The notes under the pieces: generated by a model
What the model was told of the DNA's origin: nothing
Database searches by the model: none
The model's input: only the letters and a program-made list of their open reading frames with translations
Translations under genes and position numbers: made by a program
From: Corynebacterium rhinophilum
Lineage (GTDB): Bacteria; Actinomycetota; Actinomycetes; Mycobacteriales; Mycobacteriaceae
Direction: 5' to 3'
DNA: 64,000 nt
NCBI RefSeq assembly: GCF_030227225.1
Contig: NZ_JASPHQ010000005.1
Coordinates: 1 to 64,000, forward strand
Part shown: positions 40,368-48,471 of the stretch, in pieces
Layout of the letters: each line of letters opens with the position of its first letter
Position numbering within the stretch: the first letter of the stretch is position 1

Positions 40368-40657
40368 TTAATCTCCCTTCTTCGGTGATTTCGTCGCGAC
40401 TGGGTAGGCACCTACAGCTTTTTGCAACGCATTATGCTTCTTCTCATGCCCGTAGGCCTCCCAATCACCGGGCGTAGGCACAATCAACGCACGCCACCGG
40501 CCCCGGCCTTGTTCAGCAGGCTTCACAACATAGTGGTCGCCAACCTTCGAACGGAACTCCTCGGCTTTGTTATCAACAAGATGCTTCGTCTCCGAAGATT
40601 CCTTGAGCACGCGATTAAAAACTGGTGATTCATCTTGAACTTAAAGCTGTCAGCCAC
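40368..40657 (-). pseudogene. HK97 gp10-like connector gene with apparent frameshift
   Basis: The virion-type GGGGG (40668-40664) and GTG at 40657-40655 start a frame VADSFKFK that then runs into unrelated sequence. From about 40634 a second frame reads DESPVFNRVLKESSETKHLV and continues through DNKAEEFRSKVGDHYVVKPA to the end at 40368. The second frame is closed by TAA just upstream at about 40645-40641. Joining the two gives a normal gp10-like neck protein, so one base seems to be missing near 40634-40640. An 80-codon remnant could start at GTG 40610. Sequencing error, inactivation or a recoding event are all possible. Confidence 0.65.
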
Positions 40658-41033
40658 GCTCAACCCCCTCAAAAATACGCAGCTTATACTCCGCCAAACC
40701 CGGGTCCCACCACGGCCCATGCGTGAAATCATGACCGCCATCGGCAACCACGAAATCAACACCACCGAGATGAACTAAATCGCCGGCATGCACATCACCT
40801 GGAAGCGCAAACAACGAGCCAGCCCAATCCACACGCCGAACATCCTTATCGTCCGGGCCATGCTCCAAAGACTGGTCAATAGCCCAACCAGCAACCCGAA
40901 TATCTTGTGGCTTACCCCATCTAGTTACCGGATTACCGAAAGAATCCTCCCCAGAATCCTCACGACAGCGAACCTGCACATGATAGGGAAGTGGATACTC
41001 CGACTCAGTAGAGCGAGACCGTGAACGCGCCAC
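40650..41033 (-). CDS. Head-tail connector (stopper-like) protein
   Basis: The GTG start at 41033 (VARSRSRSTESEYPLPYHVQ) follows GGGGG by 8 nt; an in-frame TTG at 41048 lies within that element. The 127-aa protein is beta-rich (IRVAGWAIDQSLEHGPDDKD, WAGSLFALPGDVHAGDLVHL, GGVDFVVADGGHDF), as expected for head-closure proteins. It overlaps genes on both sides. Confidence 0.68.
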   Translation of the reverse strand: MARSRSRSTESEYPLPYHVQVRCREDSGEDSFGNPVTRWGKPQDIRVAGWAIDQSLEHGPDDKDVRRVDWAGSLFALPGDVHAGDLVHLGGVDFVVADGGHDFTHGPWWDPGLAEYKLRIFEGVERG

Positions 41034-41388
41034 GACGACCACCCCCAACCGAACGCAACATACGCTTATCCTCAGCCGTCAGAAAAACACCACCAGCATT
41101 CGAATTCGACCCAAAATTCTGACTCGTCGAAAACGGGCCCGCAGTAAACGACTGAGACTCAGCCCCCACAGGAGCAGACGACAAGCCACGAGAGACAGCC
41201 CGGGCAGCCACACGGGCACACACCACACGAACCGCCGCCGGAACCGACTCATCAAAATGCTTACCCAAATAAGCATCAACAGCGACCGTAGCCTCATCAA
41301 CCATCGCCACAATAAGGCGCTTATCGTCCTCATCCGCCTCAATGGTTAAACGGTCAGTAACGTCACGAATCGTGCAGTACGTGTCCAC
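41005..41388 (-). CDS. Head-tail adaptor (HK97 gp6/gp15-like)
   Basis: The GTG at 41388 follows GGGGG by 5 nt. The product is helical: YCTIRDVTDRLTIEADEDDK, LIVAMVDEATVAVDAYLGKH, VRVVCARVAARAVSRGL, the usual pattern of connector proteins that bind the portal. A disordered C terminus follows. It overlaps the next gene by 29 bp. Confidence 0.7.
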   Translation of the reverse strand: MDTYCTIRDVTDRLTIEADEDDKRLIVAMVDEATVAVDAYLGKHFDESVPAAVRVVCARVAARAVSRGLSSAPVGAESQSFTAGPFSTSQNFGSNSNAGGVFLTAEDKRMLRSVGGGRRGAFTVSLY

Positions 41389-41406
41389 ATGAACCCCCAA
41401 ACAGGA

Positions 41407-42465
41407 CTACTTAGCGCTACGACCAGCCTTCTTCGACGGCCCCGGCTTAACCACGTGAGCAACCATAGCCATATTCGGATTCGTCAAAATAGGCTGCACA
41501 GCACAGTTAGCACGAACCCAATACGCCATCGGATCGTTCTCACGCCACGCGCCCACCGCAATCTGACCAGCGCCAGACAGGTTATACTCCGGAGAATTCA
41601 TCTCCACCGTCTGACCCCACACCGTATAGCCCAGCAAACCAGACTGAGTCTCCGGCGGCAGGAAGTACAGCGTATTCTCATCCAGAATCCGGCGCGCAGC
41701 CTTACCATCACGCACAGAACGAGAATACGACGTAATCCCCGGAAGACCCTGGTCCTGCAGCACAGCATTAATAGCGCCAGAGGAGACACGAGCCAACTCG
41801 CCGGTGCCATTAGCCGCATCACGGAACTGCTTATTCGTCTGCAGCTTCTGGATGACCTTCGGCGAAGCAATAATCGTGCCCGGCTTAGTACCGTTGGCAT
41901 CCTCGTAGGCCATAGCCCACGAGATGATGTCTTCCAGGGCGCCGGAATCCTGGTCATCCCAGTGCTTCTTCGGAGTGACCTCGAATTCCTCATCGCGGCC
42001 AATGCCGGCGTCGACGATGGCGCCGTTTTCCGAATAGCGGACACGGCCGGTGGTGAGAACGTCACCGCGGGCGACCTCGACGCGGTTAGCAACTGCGCGG
42101 ACAACCGTCTCGGTGGCCTTGGTCATGTCATCTTCCTGGAAGCGAGAATCACCCTGGTGGAAGCTGCGCAGCTGGTCCATCTCGTTGATGCGGACCTTCT
42201 GACCAATCAGAGGCATCTGCATCATGGCCTTCTGGCCGCCGCCCATGGAGCCAATTGGCGTCTCAGCGTCTGCAGAGCGCACCTCAGCCAGGCGGCTGGT
42301 GTCCTGCTCGGTCATCCAGCTGAAGAACATATCGTTTATCAGCTGGTCTGGGAAGTAAGCAGACAGGGAGCCACCGGCGGCCTGCAGGTCGTTTAGATAG
42401 TGGTTTGCGTAGATAGTCAGGTCCTCAGGTGAGAGGACCTCGTTCCAAATTTGCGTAGAACCCAT
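41407..42465 (-). CDS. Major capsid protein (lambda gpE-type)
   Basis: This 352-aa protein fits the phage major capsid protein E family: an N-terminal arm (WNEVLSPEDLTIYANHYLND), an E-loop region (IGQKVRINEMDQLRSFHQGD), the P-domain helix (KATETVVRAVANRVEVARGD) and the A domain (GTIIASPKVIQKLQTNKQFR). The C terminus is basic. No N-terminal delta domain is fused; a separate scaffold gene lies upstream. GAGAGGAT precedes the ATG. Confidence 0.88.
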   Translation of the reverse strand: MGSTQIWNEVLSPEDLTIYANHYLNDLQAAGGSLSAYFPDQLINDMFFSWMTEQDTSRLAEVRSADAETPIGSMGGGQKAMMQMPLIGQKVRINEMDQLRSFHQGDSRFQEDDMTKATETVVRAVANRVEVARGDVLTTGRVRYSENGAIVDAGIGRDEEFEVTPKKHWDDQDSGALEDIISWAMAYEDANGTKPGTIIASPKVIQKLQTNKQFRDAANGTGELARVSSGAINAVLQDQGLPGITSYSRSVRDGKAARRILDENTLYFLPPETQSGLLGYTVWGQTVEMNSPEYNLSGAGQIAVGAWRENDPMAYWVRANCAVQPILTNPNMAMVAHVVKPGPSKKAGRSAK

Positions 42466-42467
42466 GA

Positions 42468-42893
42468 TTAATCCTCTCGTACGTCGCCGATGGCATCGAA
42501 GTTGGTGGAGCCATCCTCATTCCACAAGGAACCGTGCGGTTCGTGCACGAACGTGAATTCCGCGTGGTCGCACTCGGAAATGTTCACGCGATTGTTGGAA
42601 TCCGGAAGGCGGTCAACGCGAACACGGCCGTGCCAGACAATCGGCACAACCTCGCCTGGGTTATTGTCCTGGTCCGTGAGCAGGAACCCGTCCACGGACT
42701 GCGTCTTGGACGTGACTGGCACCCAGTAGTCGCCTTCGCGGTGCAAGGCGGTGCCAGAGGGCAGGACGGACGTGCGAATATGGGTAGTCTTTTCGCCCAG
42801 CGTGCCGGTTTCGGCGTTGTCTACTGCGTGGCGAGAGCCCAGCCACGACAGGTCGCTGGGAGAGTAACGGTCAAATTCTGGCCGAAAGTGCAT
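42468..42893 (-). CDS. Head decoration protein candidate
   Basis: This 141-aa beta-rich protein (HIRTSVLPSGTALHREGDYW, GEVVPIVWHGRVRVDRLPDS) is encoded between scaffold and capsid, the place of decoration proteins. The N-terminal segment SWLGSRHAVDNAETGTL is typical of actinophage relatives of gpD. GGGGG precedes the ATG by 5 nt. Confidence 0.65.
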   Translation of the reverse strand: MHFRPEFDRYSPSDLSWLGSRHAVDNAETGTLGEKTTHIRTSVLPSGTALHREGDYWVPVTSKTQSVDGFLLTDQDNNPGEVVPIVWHGRVRVDRLPDSNNRVNISECDHAEFTFVHEPHGSLWNEDGSTNFDAIGDVRED

Positions 42894-42923
42894 AATATCC
42901 CCCGATGATGTGATGAATGCGGA

Positions 42924-43460
42924 CTACGCCCCCTGGCGCTTCTTACGCCTCTGCCACAGCTCCTCACCCCGAGAAATACCCTGATTCGGTGATTCCCAAG
43001 TAAGCCGCGACGATGCAGGGGCGGCGGGGGAGTGCTTGCCGATGAGGTCTTTAAGCGTGGATTCAAAATCGTCATCGTCAGCGTCGAGCTTATCAACGGC
43101 TGCGCAGAAACTTTTCGAATCGAATAGTTGCTCTACGTCGCCGCCGAGCCCCGCGATGTGGATAATCAAATCCCGATTATGCTGAGCATCTTCAACCTGA
43201 CTATGGGCCGTCGAAAGTTCAGCCTGAAGGTCTTTAATCGTGGATTCGAGTTTTTCTTTGTCCGCGGTAAGCTGCTCAACGTCTGCTAGCGATTTTTCTG
43301 CCCGATTTTCCCACGTGCGAGAGTGGGCCCGCATGTCCTCGTACTTTTTACGGTAGTCGGGTGGTGCGGTTTCGGTTTCTGCCTTTGCGGCGTTGGTTGC
43401 AGTATCCCCGCTGGTGGTTTCCTTTTCGGAATTGTCAGCGTTTGCGTCCTCGTGCGACAC
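42924..43460 (-). CDS. Scaffolding protein
   Basis: This 178-aa protein is acidic and coiled-coil forming (RAEKSLADVEQLTADKEKLE, STIKDLQAELSTAHSQVEDA) with a basic C-terminal end (ELWQRRKKRQGA) that should bind the capsid protein. Acidic coiled coil plus basic tail directly before the capsid genes defines phage scaffolds. A GTG start follows AGGGGG. Confidence 0.85.
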   Translation of the reverse strand: MSHEDANADNSEKETTSGDTATNAAKAETETAPPDYRKKYEDMRAHSRTWENRAEKSLADVEQLTADKEKLESTIKDLQAELSTAHSQVEDAQHNRDLIIHIAGLGGDVEQLFDSKSFCAAVDKLDADDDDFESTLKDLIGKHSPAAPASSRLTWESPNQGISRGEELWQRRKKRQGA

Positions 43461-43540
43461 AGCGTCCCCCTAAATGTTCAGTTTGTGGACTACGGCCTCA
43501 TTCATCCCTTCCGGATACAAACCGTAACCACACCACAGAA

Positions 43541-43562
43541 TAGCACACGTGTTCATGTGCTA
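43541..43562. promoter_or_regulatory. Inverted repeat between minor capsid and scaffold genes
   Basis: TAGCACA (43541-43547) pairs with TGTGCTA (43556-43562), overlapping the end of the minor capsid gene. The AGCACA half-site also occurs at the late promoter near 47886, so a shared binding protein or a processing hairpin is possible. Confidence 0.45.
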
Positions 43563-44278
43563 AGGTCACCTACTTGACGCATCGCCCGCAGCAACACATC
43601 GGGGTCCGTGCTATCAACTTCTTCCTGAGCCTTCTTATAAATCTTTTGCGCTCTAATCGTCGATTCGGGAAGCTCAACATGGCCGCGCTTACGACAAATC
43701 ACCAAACACCGGCAATGGTCATGAAAATGCGCCCCCGAATACCCACCACCAGCAGTAGACCGAGACGTGTAATCAAACCCGCGAGACGCCAGCAATGTAC
43801 AAAACGCACACGCCCCAGGATGAGCAACGCGAGCCCACGACCCGCCACCCTTCCACGCCGTATGCTCAGTATTCTTCCGCTGGCGAGAATACAACTCATC
43901 AGCGACAATAAACTTCATCGACTGCAGCGAGCGCTGATAGCCCTGCTCCTCAAAGAACAGCGGTGCGAAGTCCTTCGCCATACGAGCCTCAACCTGCTCG
44001 GAATCCACCCGGCGTGGCTTCCATTCTATCGGCCGCATTCCCATGTGATCTTCTTGTTCTTCGAGCCAGACCATGGTGGCATCAGAAACAGCTGTGCCGT
44101 AGGAGTCAATGGTTTCACGCACCATCTGCCGAAGGAGTTCTTTCTGGCGGTAGGGGTCGGCGGTGATGTCGGGGATAATGAGTGCGCGTGAATTGAGGTC
44201 CGCAACGGCTTGGCGAGCGATGGAATCGACGACGGGGGTGATTGAAGCCCAGGGGCGTTGTGGGTCTACCGCGTTCAT
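43553..44278 (-). CDS. Minor capsid / head morphogenesis protein (VG15-like)
   Basis: This 241-aa protein is encoded right after the portal gene. The conserved C-terminal core reads WARVAHPGACAFCTLLASRG and YSGAHFHDHCRCLVICRKRG, with Cys and His placed as in SPP1 gp7/VG15-type proteins of actinophages. The N-terminal part is helical. Such proteins associate with the portal and may be ejected with DNA. Confidence 0.82.
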   Translation of the reverse strand: MNAVDPQRPWASITPVVDSIARQAVADLNSRALIIPDITADPYRQKELLRQMVRETIDSYGTAVSDATMVWLEEQEDHMGMRPIEWKPRRVDSEQVEARMAKDFAPLFFEEQGYQRSLQSMKFIVADELYSRQRKNTEHTAWKGGGSWARVAHPGACAFCTLLASRGFDYTSRSTAGGGYSGAHFHDHCRCLVICRKRGHVELPESTIRAQKIYKKAQEEVDSTDPDVLLRAMRQVGDLST

Positions 44279-45754
44279 TTAGCGGGCCTCCTTGGCGTCG
44301 TCGCTGGCGTTTTCACGCGGTGACGGTGCCACCTGGTCGGAGTTTTGAGGCGGGGTTTCGGTGTTTTCCTGGTCTTGTGGTGTCGAGGCTTGGAGTACCT
44401 GTGCTAGCTGGGAGAGGCGTTTGCTGCGGTTTTCTTGCTCGATTTGGAGCCGGTCAGCGGCTGAAAAGTGCAGGTTTTTCAGTAGTACCTCGGAATCGGG
44501 GGCGAGCACACCGGAAGTAAGCAGCTTTAGCGCCCAGTCGGCGTCGGCGGCCTTGGACGCGGTGGCGGGGTCACGCCAATCAACTTCGAGTCCGTCGACG
44601 AGGCCTTCAACATCGACGTCGTTGTCGAAGTCGGAAAGCTGCACGAGTACGCGAGCCATCTCCAGCAGGTCTGGGTTCATCAACTCGGTCTTAATCTCTG
44701 AGGCACGAATCAATTGTTCTTTCCATACGCGAATCGAATCACCCGAGGGTGGATTGTCGGTCATGAATCCGAAGTATTGGGCCGGAATCTTTGATTCGGA
44801 CGCAATGAGCTGAGAATAGGCGCGTACCTGCTCAATGAATGGGGTAGGAGGAGACGATGCGAATTGTCCGACGCTGGGCTGCTTGGGGTCGTCTTCGTCG
44901 CCATTGAGGACGAGCATTTTGCCGATGGAGGTTCGCCAGCCCATTTCTACGCGGTCGAATTCTGTCATGCCTTCGGGGTCGTAGCCGAAGTCTTCGGGTG
45001 AAGCGCCGGTGGCCCATCGTTGTGGGGAGACATAAAACTCGGAGTTGTACTCCATGTTTTCAAGGGTGCGGGCAGCGGCATCGGTCAGGTACCGCACGGC
45101 CGGGGTGATTTCTGACTGGCCCGACCAATGCGATGTGCGTAGACGATTACGCAGACGGAACATGGGGAATCCGCCGCCGGGAACGTTGAATCGTTCGACT
45201 GAGCGCACCGTGCCCATATCGGTCGAATCTTTGGAAATGACGATGACTTCGCCCTGCAAGTAGAGCACTTCGCGGTACACGCCCTCGGAATTAACTCCAG
45301 AGCGGCGATACCCGGCCACTGGCCCGTTGGTGGCGTCATCCCACAATAGTGAGCCAGACAAGGGAGAAACTGACCGCAGGCGGAATACGCCGTGTGGGTC
45401 GGGCTCTACAGCTAGTAGGCCCAGGCCGAAAATTAGCATGTCCAAAATGGCTTCAGAGACTCGAAGCGGAACATTAAACCGACGCGTGACAAGCCGCATC
45501 TCCTCGCCATAGTCCGGCGAGATGTACCCGTCCATGCGCAGCAAATCGCCGTAGGTATCCACCACAGTTGCCGGCCATCCAGAAACAACGCCGATATCCG
45601 ACAATGAGTTCGGCACCGCAACGCCAATGCGCTGCACACGATGCGTCCCATCATAGTATGACGCCAGCTGCTTATTACCTTGCCGGTGCCCTGTGACCTC
45701 GGTCGTTAAGACCCCTAGTATGTCTTCTTCATTGTGCGTTAGTCCCCGAATCAT
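44279..45754 (-). CDS. Portal protein
   Basis: The start (MIRGLTHNEEDILGVLTTEV) follows GGGGG at 45770-45766 and overlaps the terminase stop, giving 491 aa. It matches SPP1/HK97-type actinophage portals: YYDGTHRVQRIGVAVPNSLS, WPATVVDTYGDLLRMDGYIS, VERFNVPGGGFPMFRLRNR, TAGIPEQ-like YSQLIASESKIPAQYFGFMT and NPPSGDSIRVWKEQLIRASE. The dodecameric ring is the DNA entry and exit channel. The last 60 residues are Gln-rich and disordered. Confidence 0.93.
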   Translation of the reverse strand: MIRGLTHNEEDILGVLTTEVTGHRQGNKQLASYYDGTHRVQRIGVAVPNSLSDIGVVSGWPATVVDTYGDLLRMDGYISPDYGEEMRLVTRRFNVPLRVSEAILDMLIFGLGLLAVEPDPHGVFRLRSVSPLSGSLLWDDATNGPVAGYRRSGVNSEGVYREVLYLQGEVIVISKDSTDMGTVRSVERFNVPGGGFPMFRLRNRLRTSHWSGQSEITPAVRYLTDAAARTLENMEYNSEFYVSPQRWATGASPEDFGYDPEGMTEFDRVEMGWRTSIGKMLVLNGDEDDPKQPSVGQFASSPPTPFIEQVRAYSQLIASESKIPAQYFGFMTDNPPSGDSIRVWKEQLIRASEIKTELMNPDLLEMARVLVQLSDFDNDVDVEGLVDGLEVDWRDPATASKAADADWALKLLTSGVLAPDSEVLLKNLHFSAADRLQIEQENRSKRLSQLAQVLQASTPQDQENTETPPQNSDQVAPSPRENASDDAKEAR

Positions 45755-47367
45755 AAGATGAATGACCCCCTCTTTTTCTTCTTTTTCGTCACCCCGTGCG
45801 AGACAGCATCCAAATAGCACTTATAGGCCATGACGGCTGCATACGCTGCGTCAATTTTATCAGCAGACTCCGGAGACGACTTGTAAAGCAAATACCCAGT
45901 ACGTGTCTCCCTGCGCTTCGCGTTCAAAAGATGTGCGCGCAGGTACGGTCCGCCGTCGTAGGTAATGTCGCGGTTGACTACTGCCTGCCTAAACTCGCTT
46001 AGCGATTGGTAGACGGCGGCGCTTTTGCCCCTCGGCCACGCCATCATCGGATGCGACGAGGTGGCCCGCACTTTGAGCTTCGGGGCGAATTCTGCTTCCC
46101 AGGCGGAGACATGCTCCGTCCAGCCGGACGGGTCGCAGTACATGCCCACGACACGGTAGCGAGTAAAGCAGTCGCGCACGACGGCATCAACCTGGCGTGT
46201 GTCCGGCTCCCAGACCGGGTCGCGGGGCGTCTTCGACTGCCACACCGCAATCTCGAACAAATGTCCATCTGTCACTCGCATGCCAATCAACGCCGTCGCA
46301 TCCGCGTTACCACGCACACGACCCCTCGAACCGTCAAACCCCAGCACCACCTTATCGCCTGGCTGGATAGCCTTATCCCTATCCTCAATGGCATCAACCT
46401 CGAGGTGGGAGAGGAAAGAATCAGACGAGGAGACAATCTGATTGAGGTAGAACTGTCGCGCATCAGAAGGGTCAGTCGACGGGTCCCAAATCTCGGTAAT
46501 GATGCGCTCAATATCCACCCAGCCACCATTGTCCCGGGCAGAATCACCATAGGCATGCACCAGACCGCGATAGAGCGAATCGTGGTCAGCTAAGTCAGTA
46601 TCCGACGGAGCTTCACGGTGGTCTACAAGAATCGTGCTGCGCTTCAACCGGCCCTGATTCTCTAACTCCACCGCCTGAAACGTCTTCTCCGCTACCGAGC
46701 CCGAGCCAGGGCGAAAAGCATTCGGCGTCTCAATCGAATGCCCACCAACCTTACCAAGGTTACGACGCAAAGTATCCGCCAGCGCTACGCCACCATTAGA
46801 CTTCGTCCACGCCTCCGTCTGGTCCAGCGCCGCCCACACCGGCCGGCCACCTTCCTTCGATAGAGCACCAGAGGTGATGAACTCAATGCGGCCGCGGGGC
46901 AGCGCGATAAACGTCTCCATAGGGTCAATGTCGTAGTTATCGATGACCGGCCCATCGCGCAGCATCTCCAACAGCGGCCCATACGCGTTCTTTGACTGGT
47001 CCTCATTCACGGCGGCGAACTGTACGCGAGGAGTAACAAACTCTGACCACGGCACACCGACCGGCTGGCCGGCGGCATCCCACCCGCCGAAGCACACCGG
47101 ACCTAGTGCTTCGAGAGCACCAATAGCGCCCATCAGGGGTGACTTACCGGAGCCTTTAGGTCGGGAGAAAATGCCACGTGTGTATAGGCGCTGCCCGGTC
47201 TCTGGGTCGAGTCGGTAGTAGTGGATGAGGAAGTTTGCTTGGTCAGGGGTGAGGATAAGCGGCTGGTATTCGGCCGTGTCTGGTTGGGCGAGGTTTTCTT
47301 CAATCCAGGCGAGGCATTCCCAGCCGAGTGAGGGGAATTCCCCGGGCTCTCGCGGCTTGAATGCCAT
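45751..47367 (-). CDS. terL: Terminase large subunit
   Basis: This 538-aa protein packages DNA into the prohead. The ATPase part has Walker A RPKGSGKS (69-76) and Walker B VWAALDQTEAW with D182 and E185. The RNase H-like nuclease part has VVLGFDGSRGRVRGNADATA (first Asp), MYCDPSGW and SADKIDAAYAAVMAYKCYLD (last Asp). The Lys-rich tail (KKKKKRGS) is typical. It lies 4 bp after terS. Confidence 0.95.
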   Translation of the reverse strand: MAFKPREPGEFPSLGWECLAWIEENLAQPDTAEYQPLILTPDQANFLIHYYRLDPETGQRLYTRGIFSRPKGSGKSPLMGAIGALEALGPVCFGGWDAAGQPVGVPWSEFVTPRVQFAAVNEDQSKNAYGPLLEMLRDGPVIDNYDIDPMETFIALPRGRIEFITSGALSKEGGRPVWAALDQTEAWTKSNGGVALADTLRRNLGKVGGHSIETPNAFRPGSGSVAEKTFQAVELENQGRLKRSTILVDHREAPSDTDLADHDSLYRGLVHAYGDSARDNGGWVDIERIITEIWDPSTDPSDARQFYLNQIVSSSDSFLSHLEVDAIEDRDKAIQPGDKVVLGFDGSRGRVRGNADATALIGMRVTDGHLFEIAVWQSKTPRDPVWEPDTRQVDAVVRDCFTRYRVVGMYCDPSGWTEHVSAWEAEFAPKLKVRATSSHPMMAWPRGKSAAVYQSLSEFRQAVVNRDITYDGGPYLRAHLLNAKRRETRTGYLLYKSSPESADKIDAAYAAVMAYKCYLDAVSHGVTKKKKKRGSFIL

Positions 47368-47371
47368 CGGT

Positions 47372-47836
47372 TTAGTCCACCGCCTTCAGGCTGCGGTAGC
47401 GGCCGCGTACGTCGGCTGCGGCACGGGAGGCGCGGCGCTTGTCCTCAGCTTCGTCTGCCGTCGCCATGGTGATGCGGTGGCGGGCGAGGCTGTCAGGCGT
47501 GATGCCGTATTGGGCGAGCTGTAGGCGGCGTTCTGGGCCTAGTTTAGTGTCGCCGCGGTTGTAGGCGTCGTCGAGAATCATGGTGCGTGCTAAATCGAGC
47601 CACTGGGTTTCTTGTAGGCCTTGGGTTTTTAGCGGTGGGAATTCTGCGAGGGTGTCCCAAAATCGTAGGGTTTGGTTGGTCCAGGCTTCGTCTGTGGCTG
47701 GGTTGGTGGGGCCGTAGATGTCGGTGAGTTTGGGTTGCGGTACGAAGGTGACAACGATTTCGCGTTGTTCGATGTTTTGTTGGTTCCTTCTCGCACGTGA
47801 TTTTGGATTCTTCGGTGCGGGACCGCGTCCTGCCAT
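47372..47836 (-). CDS. terS: Terminase small subunit
   Basis: This 154-aa protein starts after GGGGG (47846-47842). The N terminus GRGPAPKNPKSRARRNQQN is typical of actinophage small terminases. A helical core follows (DTLAEFPPLKTQGLQETQWL, DLARTMILDDAYNRGDTKLG). It recognises the packaging site. It is the first gene of the late operon. Confidence 0.85.
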   Translation of the reverse strand: MAGRGPAPKNPKSRARRNQQNIEQREIVVTFVPQPKLTDIYGPTNPATDEAWTNQTLRFWDTLAEFPPLKTQGLQETQWLDLARTMILDDAYNRGDTKLGPERRLQLAQYGITPDSLARHRITMATADEAEDKRRASRAAADVRGRYRSLKAVD

Positions 47837-47879
47837 TGCTTCCCCCAGATTTTTCGTGTGCTTTTAGCTGTCCAGTTCT

Positions 47880-47885
47880 ATTATA
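47880..47885 (-). promoter_or_regulatory. Late operon promoter (-10 element)
   Basis: TATAAT on the minus strand (47885-47880) lies 44 bp before the small terminase start. There is no consensus -35; instead AATAATAGCACAC precedes it, so an activator may be needed. The region 47890-48025 toward attR holds no gene. Confidence 0.5.
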
Positions 47886-48025
47886 GTGTGCTATTATTTT
47901 AGGCGGCAGCTGCCGTTCGGGGGAGATGGCTCCGGGTCGATGTTTCGTCGGCTCGGAGTCATTCTTATGTCTTGGGGAGGGTGCTGGTTTGGGTGGTTTT
48001 AGCGACGGATTTTGGGGTAAAAGCG

Positions 48026-48044
48026 TGACGACATTTTGACGACA
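48026..48044. repeat. Putative integrase arm-type sites, right arm
   Basis: TGACGACA at 48026-48033 and 48037-48044, 11 bp apart, duplicates the pair at 1101-1119. The distance to the attR core is about 106 bp. Confidence 0.6.
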
Positions 48045-48050
48045 AGAACC

Positions 48051-48090
48051 ACTGGAAACGGCTGGAAACCACTGGAAACGACTGGAAACG
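48051..48090. repeat. Four 10-bp direct repeats next to attR
   Basis: (A/G)CTGGAAAC(G/C) is repeated four times head to tail at 48051, 48061, 48071 and 48081. The 10-bp period puts all copies on one helix face. Close to the attP core, they are candidate excisionase or integrase binding sites. Confidence 0.55.
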
Positions 48091-48099
48091 AAAAACTAA

Positions 48100-48142
48100 G
48101 AAACCCCCTCCCACCAGCATCTTTACTGGTAAGAGGGGGTAG
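48100..48142 (-). terminator. Phage-supplied terminator of tRNA-Asn
   Basis: On the minus strand a C-rich arm with ACCAG pairs with CTGGT and a G-rich arm, followed by TTTCTTAGTTTTT. It replaces the host terminator now at about 984-1020. Confidence 0.75.
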
Positions 48143-48149
48143 AAAAACT

Positions 48150-48179
48150 GCTCCTCCAACTGGGCTCGAACCAGTGACC
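48150..48179. repeat. attR: attR core: 30-bp repeat within tRNA-Asn
   Basis: Identical to 1027-1056. It spans the acceptor 3' strand and T arm of the tRNA gene. Everything between the two copies is prophage. Confidence 0.95.
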
Positions 48180-48223
48180 CTTCGATTAACAGTCGAATGC
48201 TCTGCCAACTGAGCTATGGAGGA
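48151..48223 (-). tRNA. tRNA-Asn (anticodon GTT)
   Basis: Acceptor arms TCCTCCA (48223-48217) and TGGAGGA (48158-48152) pair perfectly, with discriminator G. The D arm (AGCTCAGTTGGCAGAGC), anticodon loop CTGTTAA with GTT at 48190-48188, and T arm with GTTCGAGCC are present. No CCA is encoded. The 3' part is phage-derived yet restores the full gene, so integration is neutral for the host. Confidence 0.97.
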
Positions 48224-48436
48224 ATATTCATGTTGTACTTCGAACGTGTCGTTCTCTGTGCAACGAGAATTAACTATATAGCCTAACGCCGTTTTCACAC
48301 AAATCGCCTGGTTAGCAGGAAAAATAGGGCTGTGGAACGTGGGGTGAGGAGACATCGGCAAGCGCATTGCTTGTGCGTTCCTATGTTGGAACCAAGACCT
48401 GGAGTTTGGCCGAGTCCCGCTAATTTTCCCTTTTCC

Positions 48437-48449
48437 TGAACACCGTTCA
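48437..48449. promoter_or_regulatory. BioQ-type operator and promoter of bioW-bioF
   Basis: TGAAC-ACC-GTTCA is a perfect inverted repeat of the type bound by BioQ, the TetR-family biotin regulator of corynebacteria. It overlaps the presumed -35 (TGAACA), 17 bp from TACCCT (48460-48465), which lies 6 nt before the bioW ATG. The bioW mRNA is therefore probably leaderless. Confidence 0.75.
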
Positions 48450-48471
48450 ATACGTCCGGTACCCTCAGATT

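Larger units (their letters stand above)
1057..48179. mobile_element. Siphovirus prophage integrated in tRNA-Asn(GTT)
   Basis: The element is bounded by the 30-bp direct repeats at 1027-1056 and 48150-48179. It contains integrase next to attL, immunity and early regulators, replication and recombination genes, lysis genes, tail genes with a tape measure protein, head genes, portal and both terminase subunits. The long tape measure gene and the paired tail-tube/chaperone region indicate a long non-contractile tail. All expected modules are present, but the HK97-gp10-like connector gene (40368-40657) appears frameshifted, so inducibility is uncertain. Small terminase lies nearest attR. Confidence 0.95.
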
